Below, piece after piece: positions 56,685 to 64,000 of a stretch of DNA of 64,000 bases; the stretch's first letter is position 1; every line of letters begins with the position of its first letter. The notes under the pieces were generated by a model. It searched no databases. It saw only the letters and a list, made by a program, of their open reading frames with translations, and was not told where the DNA came from. The stretch covers positions 124,001 through 188,000 of the forward strand of contig NZ_PQDH01000002.1 of the NCBI RefSeq assembly GCF_002964605.1, given 5' to 3'. This stretch comes from Vallitalea okinawensis. Its GTDB lineage: Bacteria > Bacillota > Clostridia > Lachnospirales > PQDH01. Position numbers and translations under genes: made by a program.

Positions 56685-59007
56685 TCTTCTCCACCTTCTT
56701 TATAGGCTCAGTTAGTGCATGGCTGAGAACTTCATCCATGTGTGACATGAATAAAATGTCAACACCTTCTCGAATATGCTCTTCTAATTCCATTACATTC
56801 TTTTCATTATCAACAGGCACTAGGATAGTTTTAATCCCCGCCCTTTTAGCTGCCAATATCTTTTCTTTTAAGCCACCGATTGGAAGGACGCGACCTCTAA
56901 GGGTAATCTCACCTGTCATTCCTACGTCATTACGAATTGGTATATTGGTCAATGCTGAAATCATAGCTGTAGCCATGGTTATGCCCGCAGATGGTCCATC
57001 TTTTGGAACTGCACCTTCTGGTATATGGATATGAGTATCCACCTTTTGATAGAAATCTTCTTGGAGCCCGAGTTCTTCTGACCTTGAACGAATGTAACTC
57101 ATAGCTGCTTTAGCAGATTCCTTCATCACATCACCAAGTTGTCCAGTTAATTGAAAAGCACCTTTACCTTTCATGGTATTGACTTCTACTGACAAGGTAT
57201 CTCCACCTACACTAGTCCATGCAAGTCCTCTAGCAATCCCAACATCTGCTTTGTCTATTATTGTATCATATCGGTAAGTTTTTATTCCCAAATACTGATC
57301 AATATTTTTTTCAGTAACTTTTATGTAGCTCCTATCACCAGAAATAATCTCTTTTGCACCTTTACGAATAATCTCAGCCAGCTTTCTTTCAAGATTACGT
57401 ACACCAGCTTCTTTTGTATAATTATTAATAATGGTCTTTAATGCTTTATCATTTATACGAATATGTCCCTTTTTGAGACCATGGCGCTTGAGTTGTTTAG
57501 TTAAAAGATGTTTCTTTGCGATGAAGAACTTCTCATCTTCTGTGTAACTGGATAAATGTATAATTTCCATACGATCCCTTAAAGGTCGTGGTATTCTTTG
57601 CAAATCATTGGCAGTCGCTAAAAATAACGTATCCGATAAATCAAAATCTAATTCTATATAATGATCTCTAAAATTCTTATTCTGTTCTGGATCAAGAACC
57701 TCTAATAATGCTGCAGTTGGATCTCCTCTAAAATCGTTACTCATTTTATCAATTTCATCTAATAACATTAAAGGATTATTGGTTCCAGCTTGTTTAATAG
57801 CAGAAATAATACGCCCTGGCATAGCACCTACATAAGTCTTTCTATGACCTCTAATCTCAGCTTCATCACGAACACCGCCTAAAGAAATTCGGACGTACTC
57901 CCGATTTAAACTCTCTGCAATTGATGATGCAATTGATGTTTTACCAACACCAGGAGGTCCAACTAGACAAAGTATTGGACTATACGATTCTGGAGCAAAT
58001 TCACGTACTGAAAGATGTTCCAATATCCTTTCTTTAACCTTCTTAAGACCATAATGATCTCTTTCAAGGATCTTCTCAGCTTTCCTGATATTCACAAGCT
58101 CTTTTGACTTATCTTTCCAAGGAATATCCAATACCCATTCAATATAGTTACGCTGCACAGCTGATTCTTGAGAACTAGGTGTCATTCTCTCTAAACGTTT
58201 AATTTCTTTTGTTACTTTCTTCATAACATATTCAGGAACGTCTTTTTCTTCTAATCGCTGACGATATTCATTGATTTCATCACCAGCCACAGCATCATCA
58301 CCTAAAGTGTCTTGGATAATTTTTAACTGCTCGCGTAAATAGTAGTCTTTTTGTGTTTTATTAATCTTACTTTTTACCTTAGATTGAATATCTTTTTGTA
58401 GCTTAATGATATTGCCTTCCTCTTCAACAAGCATAATAATCTTCTCTAAACGTTCTAGAGGATTAGTCAAACAAAGTAATTCAACCTTTTTTTCAAGTGA
58501 GAACGGTAGATTAGCGGCGATTAAATCCGCCATCTCATCAGGGTCTTCTGTAGATAAAATACTTACAACTGTATCAGGAGCAATCCTTCCCATTTCAGCA
58601 AATTGTTCAAGTACATCACCAACAGTTTTCACCCATGCTTCTGAATATTCTTTTTCCAATTCATAAGTTTCTGTTGACACTTCTGCAAAGAAAAAAGGCT
58701 CTTCATGAACATACTTTTCTATAACTGCTCGCTCAACAGCCTCTACTAAAACCCTTATAACACCGTTGGGCAGCTTCATGATCTGCTTAATTCTAGCTAT
58801 TGTTCCAACCTGTGTAATATCTGAAACTGTAGGTTCTTCAATCTTAGCATCTTCCTGAACTGCTAATAATATGTATTCATCCTCAACCATTGCTTTTTCA
58901 ACTGCAAGTATTGACGATTTACGCCCTACATCAAAATTTATTATCATCTTAGGAAAAATTACAAACCCTCTTAATGGTAAGACAGGTAATGATCTTCTTC
59001 CATCCAT
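56671..59007 (-). CDS. lon: ATP-dependent protease Lon (LonA)
   Basis: A 778-aa cytosolic AAA+ serine protease. N-terminal LON substrate-binding domain ([15 protein letters not shown]), coiled coil, AAA+ with Walker [10 protein letters not shown] and Walker [11 protein letters not shown], and a C-terminal protease domain with the catalytic Ser in PKDGPSAGI and Lys downstream in [22 protein letters not shown] precedes the ATG, and a consensus promoter lies upstream. Coupled to ysxC. Confidence 0.96.
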   Translation of the reverse strand: MDGRRSLPVLPLRGFVIFPKMIINFDVGRKSSILAVEKAMVEDEYILLAVQEDAKIEEPTVSDITQVGTIARIKQIMKLPNGVIRVLVEAVERAVIEKYVHEEPFFFAEVSTETYELEKEYSEAWVKTVGDVLEQFAEMGRIAPDTVVSILSTEDPDEMADLIAANLPFSLEKKVELLCLTNPLERLEKIIMLVEEEGNIIKLQKDIQSKVKSKINKTQKDYYLREQLKIIQDTLGDDAVAGDEINEYRQRLEEKDVPEYVMKKVTKEIKRLERMTPSSQESAVQRNYIEWVLDIPWKDKSKELVNIRKAEKILERDHYGLKKVKERILEHLSVREFAPESYSPILCLVGPPGVGKTSIASSIAESLNREYVRISLGGVRDEAEIRGHRKTYVGAMPGRIISAIKQAGTNNPLMLLDEIDKMSNDFRGDPTAALLEVLDPEQNKNFRDHYIELDFDLSDTLFLATANDLQRIPRPLRDRMEIIHLSSYTEDEKFFIAKKHLLTKQLKRHGLKKGHIRINDKALKTIINNYTKEAGVRNLERKLAEIIRKGAKEIISGDRSYIKVTEKNIDQYLGIKTYRYDTIIDKADVGIARGLAWTSVGGDTLSVEVNTMKGKGAFQLTGQLGDVMKESAKAAMSYIRSRSEELGLQEDFYQKVDTHIHIPEGAVPKDGPSAGITMATAMISALTNIPIRNDVGMTGEITLRGRVLPIGGLKEKILAAKRAGIKTILVPVDNEKNVMELEEHIREGVDILFMSHMDEVLSHALTEPIKKVEKNECK

Positions 59008-59055
59008 ATGGTCACCTCTATCTAATAATCACATAATTACGAAAGTATCCTTTTT

Positions 59056-59084
59056 AGTATACATCCTTTATTTCATAACTTCAA
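59056..59084 (-). promoter_or_regulatory. lon promoter (SigA type)
   Basis: On the minus strand TTGAAG (59079-59084), a 17-base spacer and TATACT (59056-59061), 49 bases before the lon ATG. No CtsR-type repeat is evident. Confidence 0.75.
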
Positions 59085-59107
59085 GTATTTTATATGGGCA
59101 GTAAAAT

Positions 59108-59148
59108 GAGCACATGAAGTATGCCATTTGATACAACTTCACATGCTC
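59108..59148 (-). terminator. Terminator of lonB
   Basis: An imperfect 13-bp stem (GAGCACATGAAGT at 59108-59120 with ACTTCACATGCTC at 59136-59148, two mismatches) between lonB and lon; ATTTTA follows on the minus strand. Confidence 0.55.
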
Positions 59149-59180
59149 TTTCAGTCTTAACCACAGAGCAAAAAAATATT

Positions 59181-60881
59181 TTACACTTTACTTGCAGTTA
59201 ACACTTCACTCTCTTTGTTTTGAATAGTCTCACTTACAGCTTCTTCTTTCTTCATTAAGAGATCCAGTATTTCTGTTATCGTATTAACTGGTATTACCTG
59301 TATCTTATAACTACTATAACTCTCTTTATAATTTGCCATCGGAATATAAACCTTTGTAACACCAGCTTGGCTTGCAGCATTAACCTTTTCTTGGACTCCA
59401 CCGACTGGTAATACATAGCCTGCAATAGAAACTTCGCCAGTCATGGCTATCTTTGAGGATATGGATTTATTGAAAACAGCTGAATAAACAGCACAAAATA
59501 TAGCTGTTCCTGCTGATGGTCCATCCACCGGCACGCCACCTGGAATATTGATGTGAATATCATAATCTTTATGACTAATTCCAGTTATATTCTCGATTAA
59601 TGTAAGCACATTCTCTATAGAACCTTTAGCTGTGGAATCCCTCTTTAACTTAACATGACCACGATTTATCTCTTCTTCTTGTACGAAGCCAGTCAATGTT
59701 AATTTACCATGTCCCTTTATATTGGCTTTTTTAGCATTCACCTCAACTTCTAAAATACGACCTATACCAGTTCCGAAAACACCTAAACCATTGATACACC
59801 CTATTCGATCTTCATCTTTTACTCGTTGAGAAACTTTAGGGTTATAATGACCTGATTCTAATACCCATTCTACATCTTCTACAGTTATCATTTGTCGCTC
59901 ATCAATGATAGCTGTACAGCCAGCTGTTTGCACGATATTAACTGCATCACGGCCATTATCAGCGTACTTTGATACTAAATCAGACGCCCCTTCTTCTAAC
60001 TGGAAATCGCCTTTAATTGCGCAATTTTCCACGATGTTTTTTATCTCATTGGGTCTAAGTGGTCTAAAAAAGATCTCTGTACATCTGGATCGTATGGCTG
60101 GAGGTATTTCATCTGGTGTTCGAGTTGTAGCACCAACTAAACGAAAATCTGCAGGTAAACCATTTTTGAAAATATCATGTACATAAGATGGAATTTGACT
60201 ATTCTCAGAAGAATAATATGAGCTTTCTAAAAGAACTTTTCGGTCTTCCAATACCTTTAACAATTTATTAAGTTGAACAGAATGCAGTTCACCTATTTCA
60301 TCAATAAACAAAATTCCACCATGGGCTTTGGTAACAGCACCTTCCTTGGGTTGAGGTACTCCAGCTGGCCCATAAGCTCCGGCTCCTTGGTAAATCGGAT
60401 CATGAACTGAACCAATTAATGGATCAGCAATCCCTCGTTCATCAAATCGCAAAGTTGTAGCATCCATTTCAACAAACTTAGCCGTATCACCAAAAGGACT
60501 AACAGCTAACTTTTTAGCTTCTTCTAGTATAACTCTTGCTGCAGCAGTTTTACCTACACCTGGTGGACCATAAATGATTATATGTTGTGGATTGGGTCCA
60601 CAAAGGGCTGCCTTTAATGCTTTGATACCATCTTCTTGCCCAACAATTTCGCTTAAAGTAGAAGGTCTTGTTTTTTCAGCAAGAGGTTCTGTAAGTTTAA
60701 TCTTTCGTAGCCTAAAAAGCTTTTCTAACTTCTTCTTGGATTCTTTTTCTAAGGATGTCTTGGATACTTCTTGGTTTTTTAGCTGAGAATAAAAATATAA
60801 CCCAATAATAATGGTTATAACAAATTGTACTATGAAAAAAACAGAAGTTAAATTTAAGCTCATCTTATCACTCCTTCTCAA
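59181..60881 (-). CDS. lonB: Lon-like protease LonB
   Basis: A 566-aa membrane-anchored Lon relative. One N-terminal TM (about 8-27, LTSVFFIVQFVITIIIGLYF) is followed by an AAA+ module with Walker [10 protein letters not shown] and Walker B ILFIDEIGEL, and a Lon protease domain with the catalytic Ser in DGPSAGTAIF and Lys in EKVNAASQAGVTK. The layout equals B. subtilis LonB, which acts during sporulation in the forespore. It lies upstream of lon as in Bacillus but is separated by a terminator. Confidence 0.93.
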   Translation of the reverse strand: MRRSDKMSLNLTSVFFIVQFVITIIIGLYFYSQLKNQEVSKTSLEKESKKKLEKLFRLRKIKLTEPLAEKTRPSTLSEIVGQEDGIKALKAALCGPNPQHIIIYGPPGVGKTAAARVILEEAKKLAVSPFGDTAKFVEMDATTLRFDERGIADPLIGSVHDPIYQGAGAYGPAGVPQPKEGAVTKAHGGILFIDEIGELHSVQLNKLLKVLEDRKVLLESSYYSSENSQIPSYVHDIFKNGLPADFRLVGATTRTPDEIPPAIRSRCTEIFFRPLRPNEIKNIVENCAIKGDFQLEEGASDLVSKYADNGRDAVNIVQTAGCTAIIDERQMITVEDVEWVLESGHYNPKVSQRVKDEDRIGCINGLGVFGTGIGRILEVEVNAKKANIKGHGKLTLTGFVQEEEINRGHVKLKRDSTAKGSIENVLTLIENITGISHKDYDIHINIPGGVPVDGPSAGTAIFCAVYSAVFNKSISSKIAMTGEVSIAGYVLPVGGVQEKVNAASQAGVTKVYIPMANYKESYSSYKIQVIPVNTITEILDLLMKKEEAVSETIQNKESEVLTASKV

Positions 60882-61041
60882 TGTTCTTAGTATGCTCGAT
60901 AAAGAATAAGCTTAATCTTAAATTTAACTACCAAAAAAAGAAAAAAGCTTCTTTAGTATAGAAACTTTTTCCTTGTTAGATTTACACTCTCAATTCTCCG
61001 TCTCAAAAATTAATTAATAAATTAAACCTATCACTAACATA

Positions 61042-61063
61042 AAGGACCCATCTAAGGGTCCTT
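61042..61063 (-). terminator. Terminator of the GntR/ABC/lipoprotein operon
   Basis: AAGGACCC/GGGTCCTT stem with a six-base loop, nine bases past the lipoprotein stop; TTTATG follows on the minus strand. Confidence 0.75.
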
Positions 61064-61072
61064 CATACTTAT

Positions 61073-62005
61073 TTATTGAATATTGATATCGATAGCTCCT
61101 ACACCTTGAGTAATATCAACTGTTATATAAGGACCATCTTCGCTATACAAATCATTGGTATAATAGCCTTCAAACAACCCAAGACTTACCTTCTTGCCTT
61201 GATCACTTACAGATGCACTATTGACTCCTGTTGTGAGAATCTTTATACCTACGTTAGCTGGAAGCGTTAAGTCTATGTTACCTACACCACCTTCTACAGA
61301 AATAGAGCCACCTTCGTTAAATGCACCTGTACACTGGATTTCAGTATCACCAACACCACTCTCTACATTGAAAGTGACAGGTTTATTAAATTCTCCGCCC
61401 ATTTTAAATTCTGAATTCCCTACGCCACCTTCTAAAGAATAGCTTTGTTCTTGGTCATAGATACCATTAGCAACAACCTCTAAATCACCTACACCACATT
61501 CGATATTCACATTACGGATTTTTACATCTGTTAGATCGATATTAGCCTCTCCAACACCCATGCTTAAGTCCATGTCTGTAATAACATTGGCATTGATTTT
61601 TGTATTGATTTCAGACTCTGCTCTTCCAGTAAAACTTCGCAAATTTTTTTGCTTGATGCTGTAGTTAACTTTTGTATCCCCGCTTATACTGAATTCTGGT
61701 TCAAGGGGCTCATAATTATAAGTTGCTTCTGTCTCTACTAACTGTTCTGTTGTACCTTCTAAATTCAGATTGAATTCAGTAACAGAGAAATTAAAATCTA
61801 AAGCTAACTCCTCCTGATTTTGATACGCTTCCGTAAAACTGACATTCCCATCAACAGACTCAAAATTCTCATCATCGAATTGAGAGACGATAAATTCCCC
61901 GAGACTCACATCTTCACCAAACTCATCATCATTAAAAGTTATTCTACAACCCGTAAAGGTAAATAGTAACAACATAATTAAACATAAACTTAAACTCTTT
62001 TTCAT
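61073..62005 (-). CDS. Lipoprotein with Gly-Val-Gly beta repeats (DUF4097-like)
   Basis: A 310-aa lipoprotein with a signal peptide ending in FTGC (Cys about residue 20). After a variable N-terminal part (about 20-145), the C-terminal half holds a repeat of about 21 residues built on GVG plus an acidic or Asn residue and a beta strand (MGVGEANI, CGVGDLEV, GGVGNSEF, SGVGDTEI, GGVGNIDL, QGVGAIDI). This is the toastrack-like DUF4097/LiaF-C type beta structure. The ATG at 62005 has GAGGTG six bases upstream; an earlier ATG overlaps that site. Last gene of the GntR-ABC operon. Function unknown. Confidence 0.8.
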   Translation of the reverse strand: MKKSLSLCLIMLLLFTFTGCRITFNDDEFGEDVSLGEFIVSQFDDENFESVDGNVSFTEAYQNQEELALDFNFSVTEFNLNLEGTTEQLVETEATYNYEPLEPEFSISGDTKVNYSIKQKNLRSFTGRAESEINTKINANVITDMDLSMGVGEANIDLTDVKIRNVNIECGVGDLEVVANGIYDQEQSYSLEGGVGNSEFKMGGEFNKPVTFNVESGVGDTEIQCTGAFNEGGSISVEGGVGNIDLTLPANVGIKILTTGVNSASVSDQGKKVSLGLFEGYYTNDLYSEDGPYITVDITQGVGAIDINIQ

Positions 62006-62018
62006 TACACTCACCTCA

Positions 62019-62792
62019 TTATAAATTTATCTTTTTATCCATTAAATAAGCTGTTGCAGTAAACAAGCCGGCCCCCACTATTAAGTAAGTTAGACATTCA
62101 TAACCCATATTATACATCCATGTACCTTCCAAAATATCCTCAAACATAAATTCATTTGTTGAATATAACCCTTGTGCAATGCTGTAAACCCTATTAACAA
62201 GATAATTGATAACTAAGAAAAAGCCAAAGCTGATTAATCCACCATACCTTACATGGGCTAGTAAACTCTTAAAAAGGGTTATGGCCAATGTAATGGTTAA
62301 CATAAAATTCAACCAACCCAAAGCTATAGTCATACATATGAATAGAATTGTAAGGAAATCATTAACAGTATAGTCAATCTGAATATACTGGCTGATCCCC
62401 AATGCTCCTAATGGTTCTTCAACTATATTTAAAAAGGTAACTGTAAAAAATAGACCTATTAGAGCATATAAAATAATGAAAACAGCATTTTCAATAACTG
62501 TAGCAAGGACTTTTGATCCTAAAATTTTATAACCATTATTCGGTGTTAAGAACACCATATAGCCTGTTTTACGTCGCAAATCACTGCTAAATAATAGTAT
62601 ATTATTAACCAGTAAATAAATGACTAAAACCCCGCCTAGTAACAAATATATGCTAAAACCTATTAAAGCTCCTTCAACTTCTCCATCAACAAACAAGTAT
62701 AATGTATATAAACTCATCAAACCAAAAACACTTAATAATATTAATAAACTCTTATATTTTTTTATAATTTCATATTTAATTAATTGGATCAT
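62019..62792 (-). CDS. ABC transporter permease
   Basis: A 257-aa membrane protein with six hydrophobic helices (for example SLLILLSVFGLMSLYTLYLF and VFIILYALIGLFFTV). It starts MIQLIKYEIIKKYK and has an ABC-2-like layout. It overlaps the ATPase gene by four bases. It should form the membrane channel of the transporter; the substrate, perhaps a peptide or antibiotic, is inferred from the YtrA-type regulator. Confidence 0.82.
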   Translation of the reverse strand: MIQLIKYEIIKKYKSLLILLSVFGLMSLYTLYLFVDGEVEGALIGFSIYLLLGGVLVIYLLVNNILLFSSDLRRKTGYMVFLTPNNGYKILGSKVLATVIENAVFIILYALIGLFFTVTFLNIVEEPLGALGISQYIQIDYTVNDFLTILFICMTIALGWLNFMLTITLAITLFKSLLAHVRYGGLISFGFFLVINYLVNRVYSIAQGLYSTNEFMFEDILEGTWMYNMGYECLTYLIVGAGLFTATAYLMDKKINL

Positions 62793-63481
62793 GCTCCAAA
62801 CACCTCCTTGTAGATACCTGTTATAGACATTCCTCTTTCACTACGTAAGTCATCAGAATCACCTTTTAACATGATTTGACCATCTTTAATCATTATAACT
62901 TCATCAAGAATTTGCTCAATTTCGTTGACTAGATGACTTGAGATTAGGATAGTTTGTGTTTCATCTGCTTCATTAATGATGCATTTAATGATCTTTTCTC
63001 TAGAAATAAGATCGATGCCATTAAGCGGCTCATCAAGCATCACTAATTTAGCCCTACGAGCTAAAGAGACTGCTAACTTTAAGCGGTTCTTTTGACCAGA
63101 AGATAAGCTGCCAACTTTATCTTCTTCTTTAATATCTAACTCCGCAATAAGGCGATTAAAAGCTTCCACATCAAAATCTTTGTATAGATCTTTAAAATAA
63201 TTTCTAACCATTTTAACTTTCATGAACTCATAAATATAGTTTTCTGTAGGCATGTAAGAAATGGCAGCCTTTGATTTCTCTCCGATTTCATGACCATCTA
63301 CAATTATCTCACCTTCACTAGGTTTAAGCAAACCACTAACCAGTTTCATTAATGTTGTTTTACCACTTCCATTGGGTCCAAGTAAACCATATATTTTACC
63401 TTGTTCTAATTCGAATGAAACATGATCAACTGCCGCTTTACTAGAAAATCTTTTGACTAACCCCTCAATTTGTAACATCAT
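62789..63481 (-). CDS. ABC transporter ATP-binding protein
   Basis: A 230-aa ABC ATPase with Walker A GPNGSGKTT (about 35-43), signature LSSGQKNRLKL, Walker B LVMLDEPLNGID and the H-loop Ser-Ser-His (ISSHLVNEIEQ). It is short and lacks the C-terminal extension of longer relatives. The stop codon overlaps the permease start and its ATG abuts the GntR stop. Confidence 0.93.
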   Translation of the reverse strand: MMLQIEGLVKRFSSKAAVDHVSFELEQGKIYGLLGPNGSGKTTLMKLVSGLLKPSEGEIIVDGHEIGEKSKAAISYMPTENYIYEFMKVKMVRNYFKDLYKDFDVEAFNRLIAELDIKEEDKVGSLSSGQKNRLKLAVSLARRAKLVMLDEPLNGIDLISREKIIKCIINEADETQTILISSHLVNEIEQILDEVIMIKDGQIMLKGDSDDLRSERGMSITGIYKEVFGA

Positions 63482-63847
63482 TTATTCCACCTCTTTCTCG
63501 TACTTACTCACCAAACAGTCAACTATTTCTTTTTTTGTGAATCCTAGTTTGACCATTCCATCCGTGAATTGTTCAAGTAGCTGCTCAGCGAGTTCTTGTT
63601 TTAATGTGTCTATAATTTCTTTAGAATCTATAACATAAGTACCCATACCTCTTTTTGTATAAACCATACTATCATTCTCCATTTCTCTATATACTCGACT
63701 AGCTGTATTAGGATTAACGCCATATACAATGGCTAGCTGTCTAGTTGAAGGCAACTTATCTCCTGGATTAATTTTACCAGTTGCTATATCAGTCTTTATG
63801 CTATCAATAATCTGTAAGTAGATCGGTATATTATTATCATATTCCAC
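63482..63847 (-). CDS. GntR family regulator, YtrA type
   Basis: A 121-aa regulator. The N-terminal winged helix (about 8-75) has IYLQIIDSIKTDIATGKINPGDKLPSTRQLA, broken here at IKTDIATGKINPGD, and YGVNPNTASRVYREME. A short dimerisation tail follows instead of a ligand domain, as in YtrA. Such regulators repress the ABC operon that they head. GTG start with AGGAGGTG upstream. The operator should lie just before 63847, but I see no clear inverted repeat there. Confidence 0.88.
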   Translation of the reverse strand: MEYDNNIPIYLQIIDSIKTDIATGKINPGDKLPSTRQLAIVYGVNPNTASRVYREMENDSMVYTKRGMGTYVIDSKEIIDTLKQELAEQLLEQFTDGMVKLGFTKKEIVDCLVSKYEKEVE

Positions 63848-64000
63848 GCCTTCACCTCCTTATTAATTTAACTCATCTTCATGGTATAGCGCAAGGTTCA
63901 TCATATTATCATAGCGACTTCTGCTTATCATACTCTTCAAAAATTGATTTTAACAAAGAACTTGAACTTTCCATTGCCAAATCATAGACTTTAGAACCAT

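Noticed and set aside
63908-64000. Possible 3' end of another minus-strand gene entering from the right edge
   Set aside because: Two overlapping frames stay open for 19-30 codons and neither has recognisable sequence; too short to support a call.

Overview
The window comes from a low-GC, spore-forming-type Firmicute of the class Clostridia, probably a Lachnospirales-like lineage. I cannot name a species. Pointers are the dgt-dnaG-rpoD-trmK-nif3 order, a class A RNase P RNA, groESL behind a CIRCE operator, the lonB-lon-ysxC cluster, CD3324, DUF6062, DUF2225, DUF4364 and DUF5057 family proteins, and a monoderm-type type IV pilus locus with no secretin. There are no rRNA or tRNA genes, no insertion sequence, no prophage and no CRISPR array.

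Region 1 (about 1-13,000) is an accessory zone. It holds roughly twenty small genes in alternating orientation, most with their own promoter and hairpin terminator: a PptA-like tautomerase, an MFS transporter, an HXXEE membrane protein, a TIGR04076 protein, a FusB-like EF-G-binding protein, an NTF2-like protein, a GyrI-like protein, a HAD phosphatase, a DUF3795 protein, a GNAT acetyltransferase and several tiny membrane proteins. Two of these (52 and 56 aa) are short enough to be missed by length cut-offs. At least seven of the promoters share an extended -10 of the form TGnTATAAT. A textbook 7-1-7 Fur-type box lies upstream of an unrecognised 197-aa gene.

Region 2 (13,270-37,200) is core genome, mostly on the minus strand: rnpB; a membrane HD-GYP c-di-GMP phosphodiesterase with an extracytoplasmic sensor domain; a TGS-containing uridine-kinase-like protein; nif3, trmK, rpoD, dnaG and dgt; addB without addA beside it; a polysaccharide deacetylase lipoprotein; groESL under CIRCE; an 8-oxoguanine glycosylase; an MFS transporter; DUF6062 and DUF2225 proteins; and glnS.

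Region 3 (37,350-54,275) is the most interesting part, a complete type IV pilus locus read on the minus strand. The prepilin peptidase gene pilD comes first. A consensus promoter and a c-di-GMP-I (GEMM-I) riboswitch with an intrinsic terminator follow. Downstream lie pilB, pilT, pilC, the major pilin gene, two further pilin genes, pilM, pilN and pilO, a prepilin-like gene, an 825-aa PilX-like protein and a 1353-aa secreted DUF5057 protein. The aptamer and terminator share bases, so c-di-GMP binding should allow read-through (an ON switch). Together with the HD-GYP enzyme this suggests c-di-GMP-controlled piliation in which two very large pilus-associated or surface proteins are co-expressed.

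Region 4 (54,460-63,850) holds a TIGR01212 radical SAM protein, a DUF4364 protein, ysxC, lon and lonB, and a GntR/ABC ATPase/permease/lipoprotein operon. The last gene of that operon encodes a repetitive Gly-Val-Gly beta-repeat lipoprotein.
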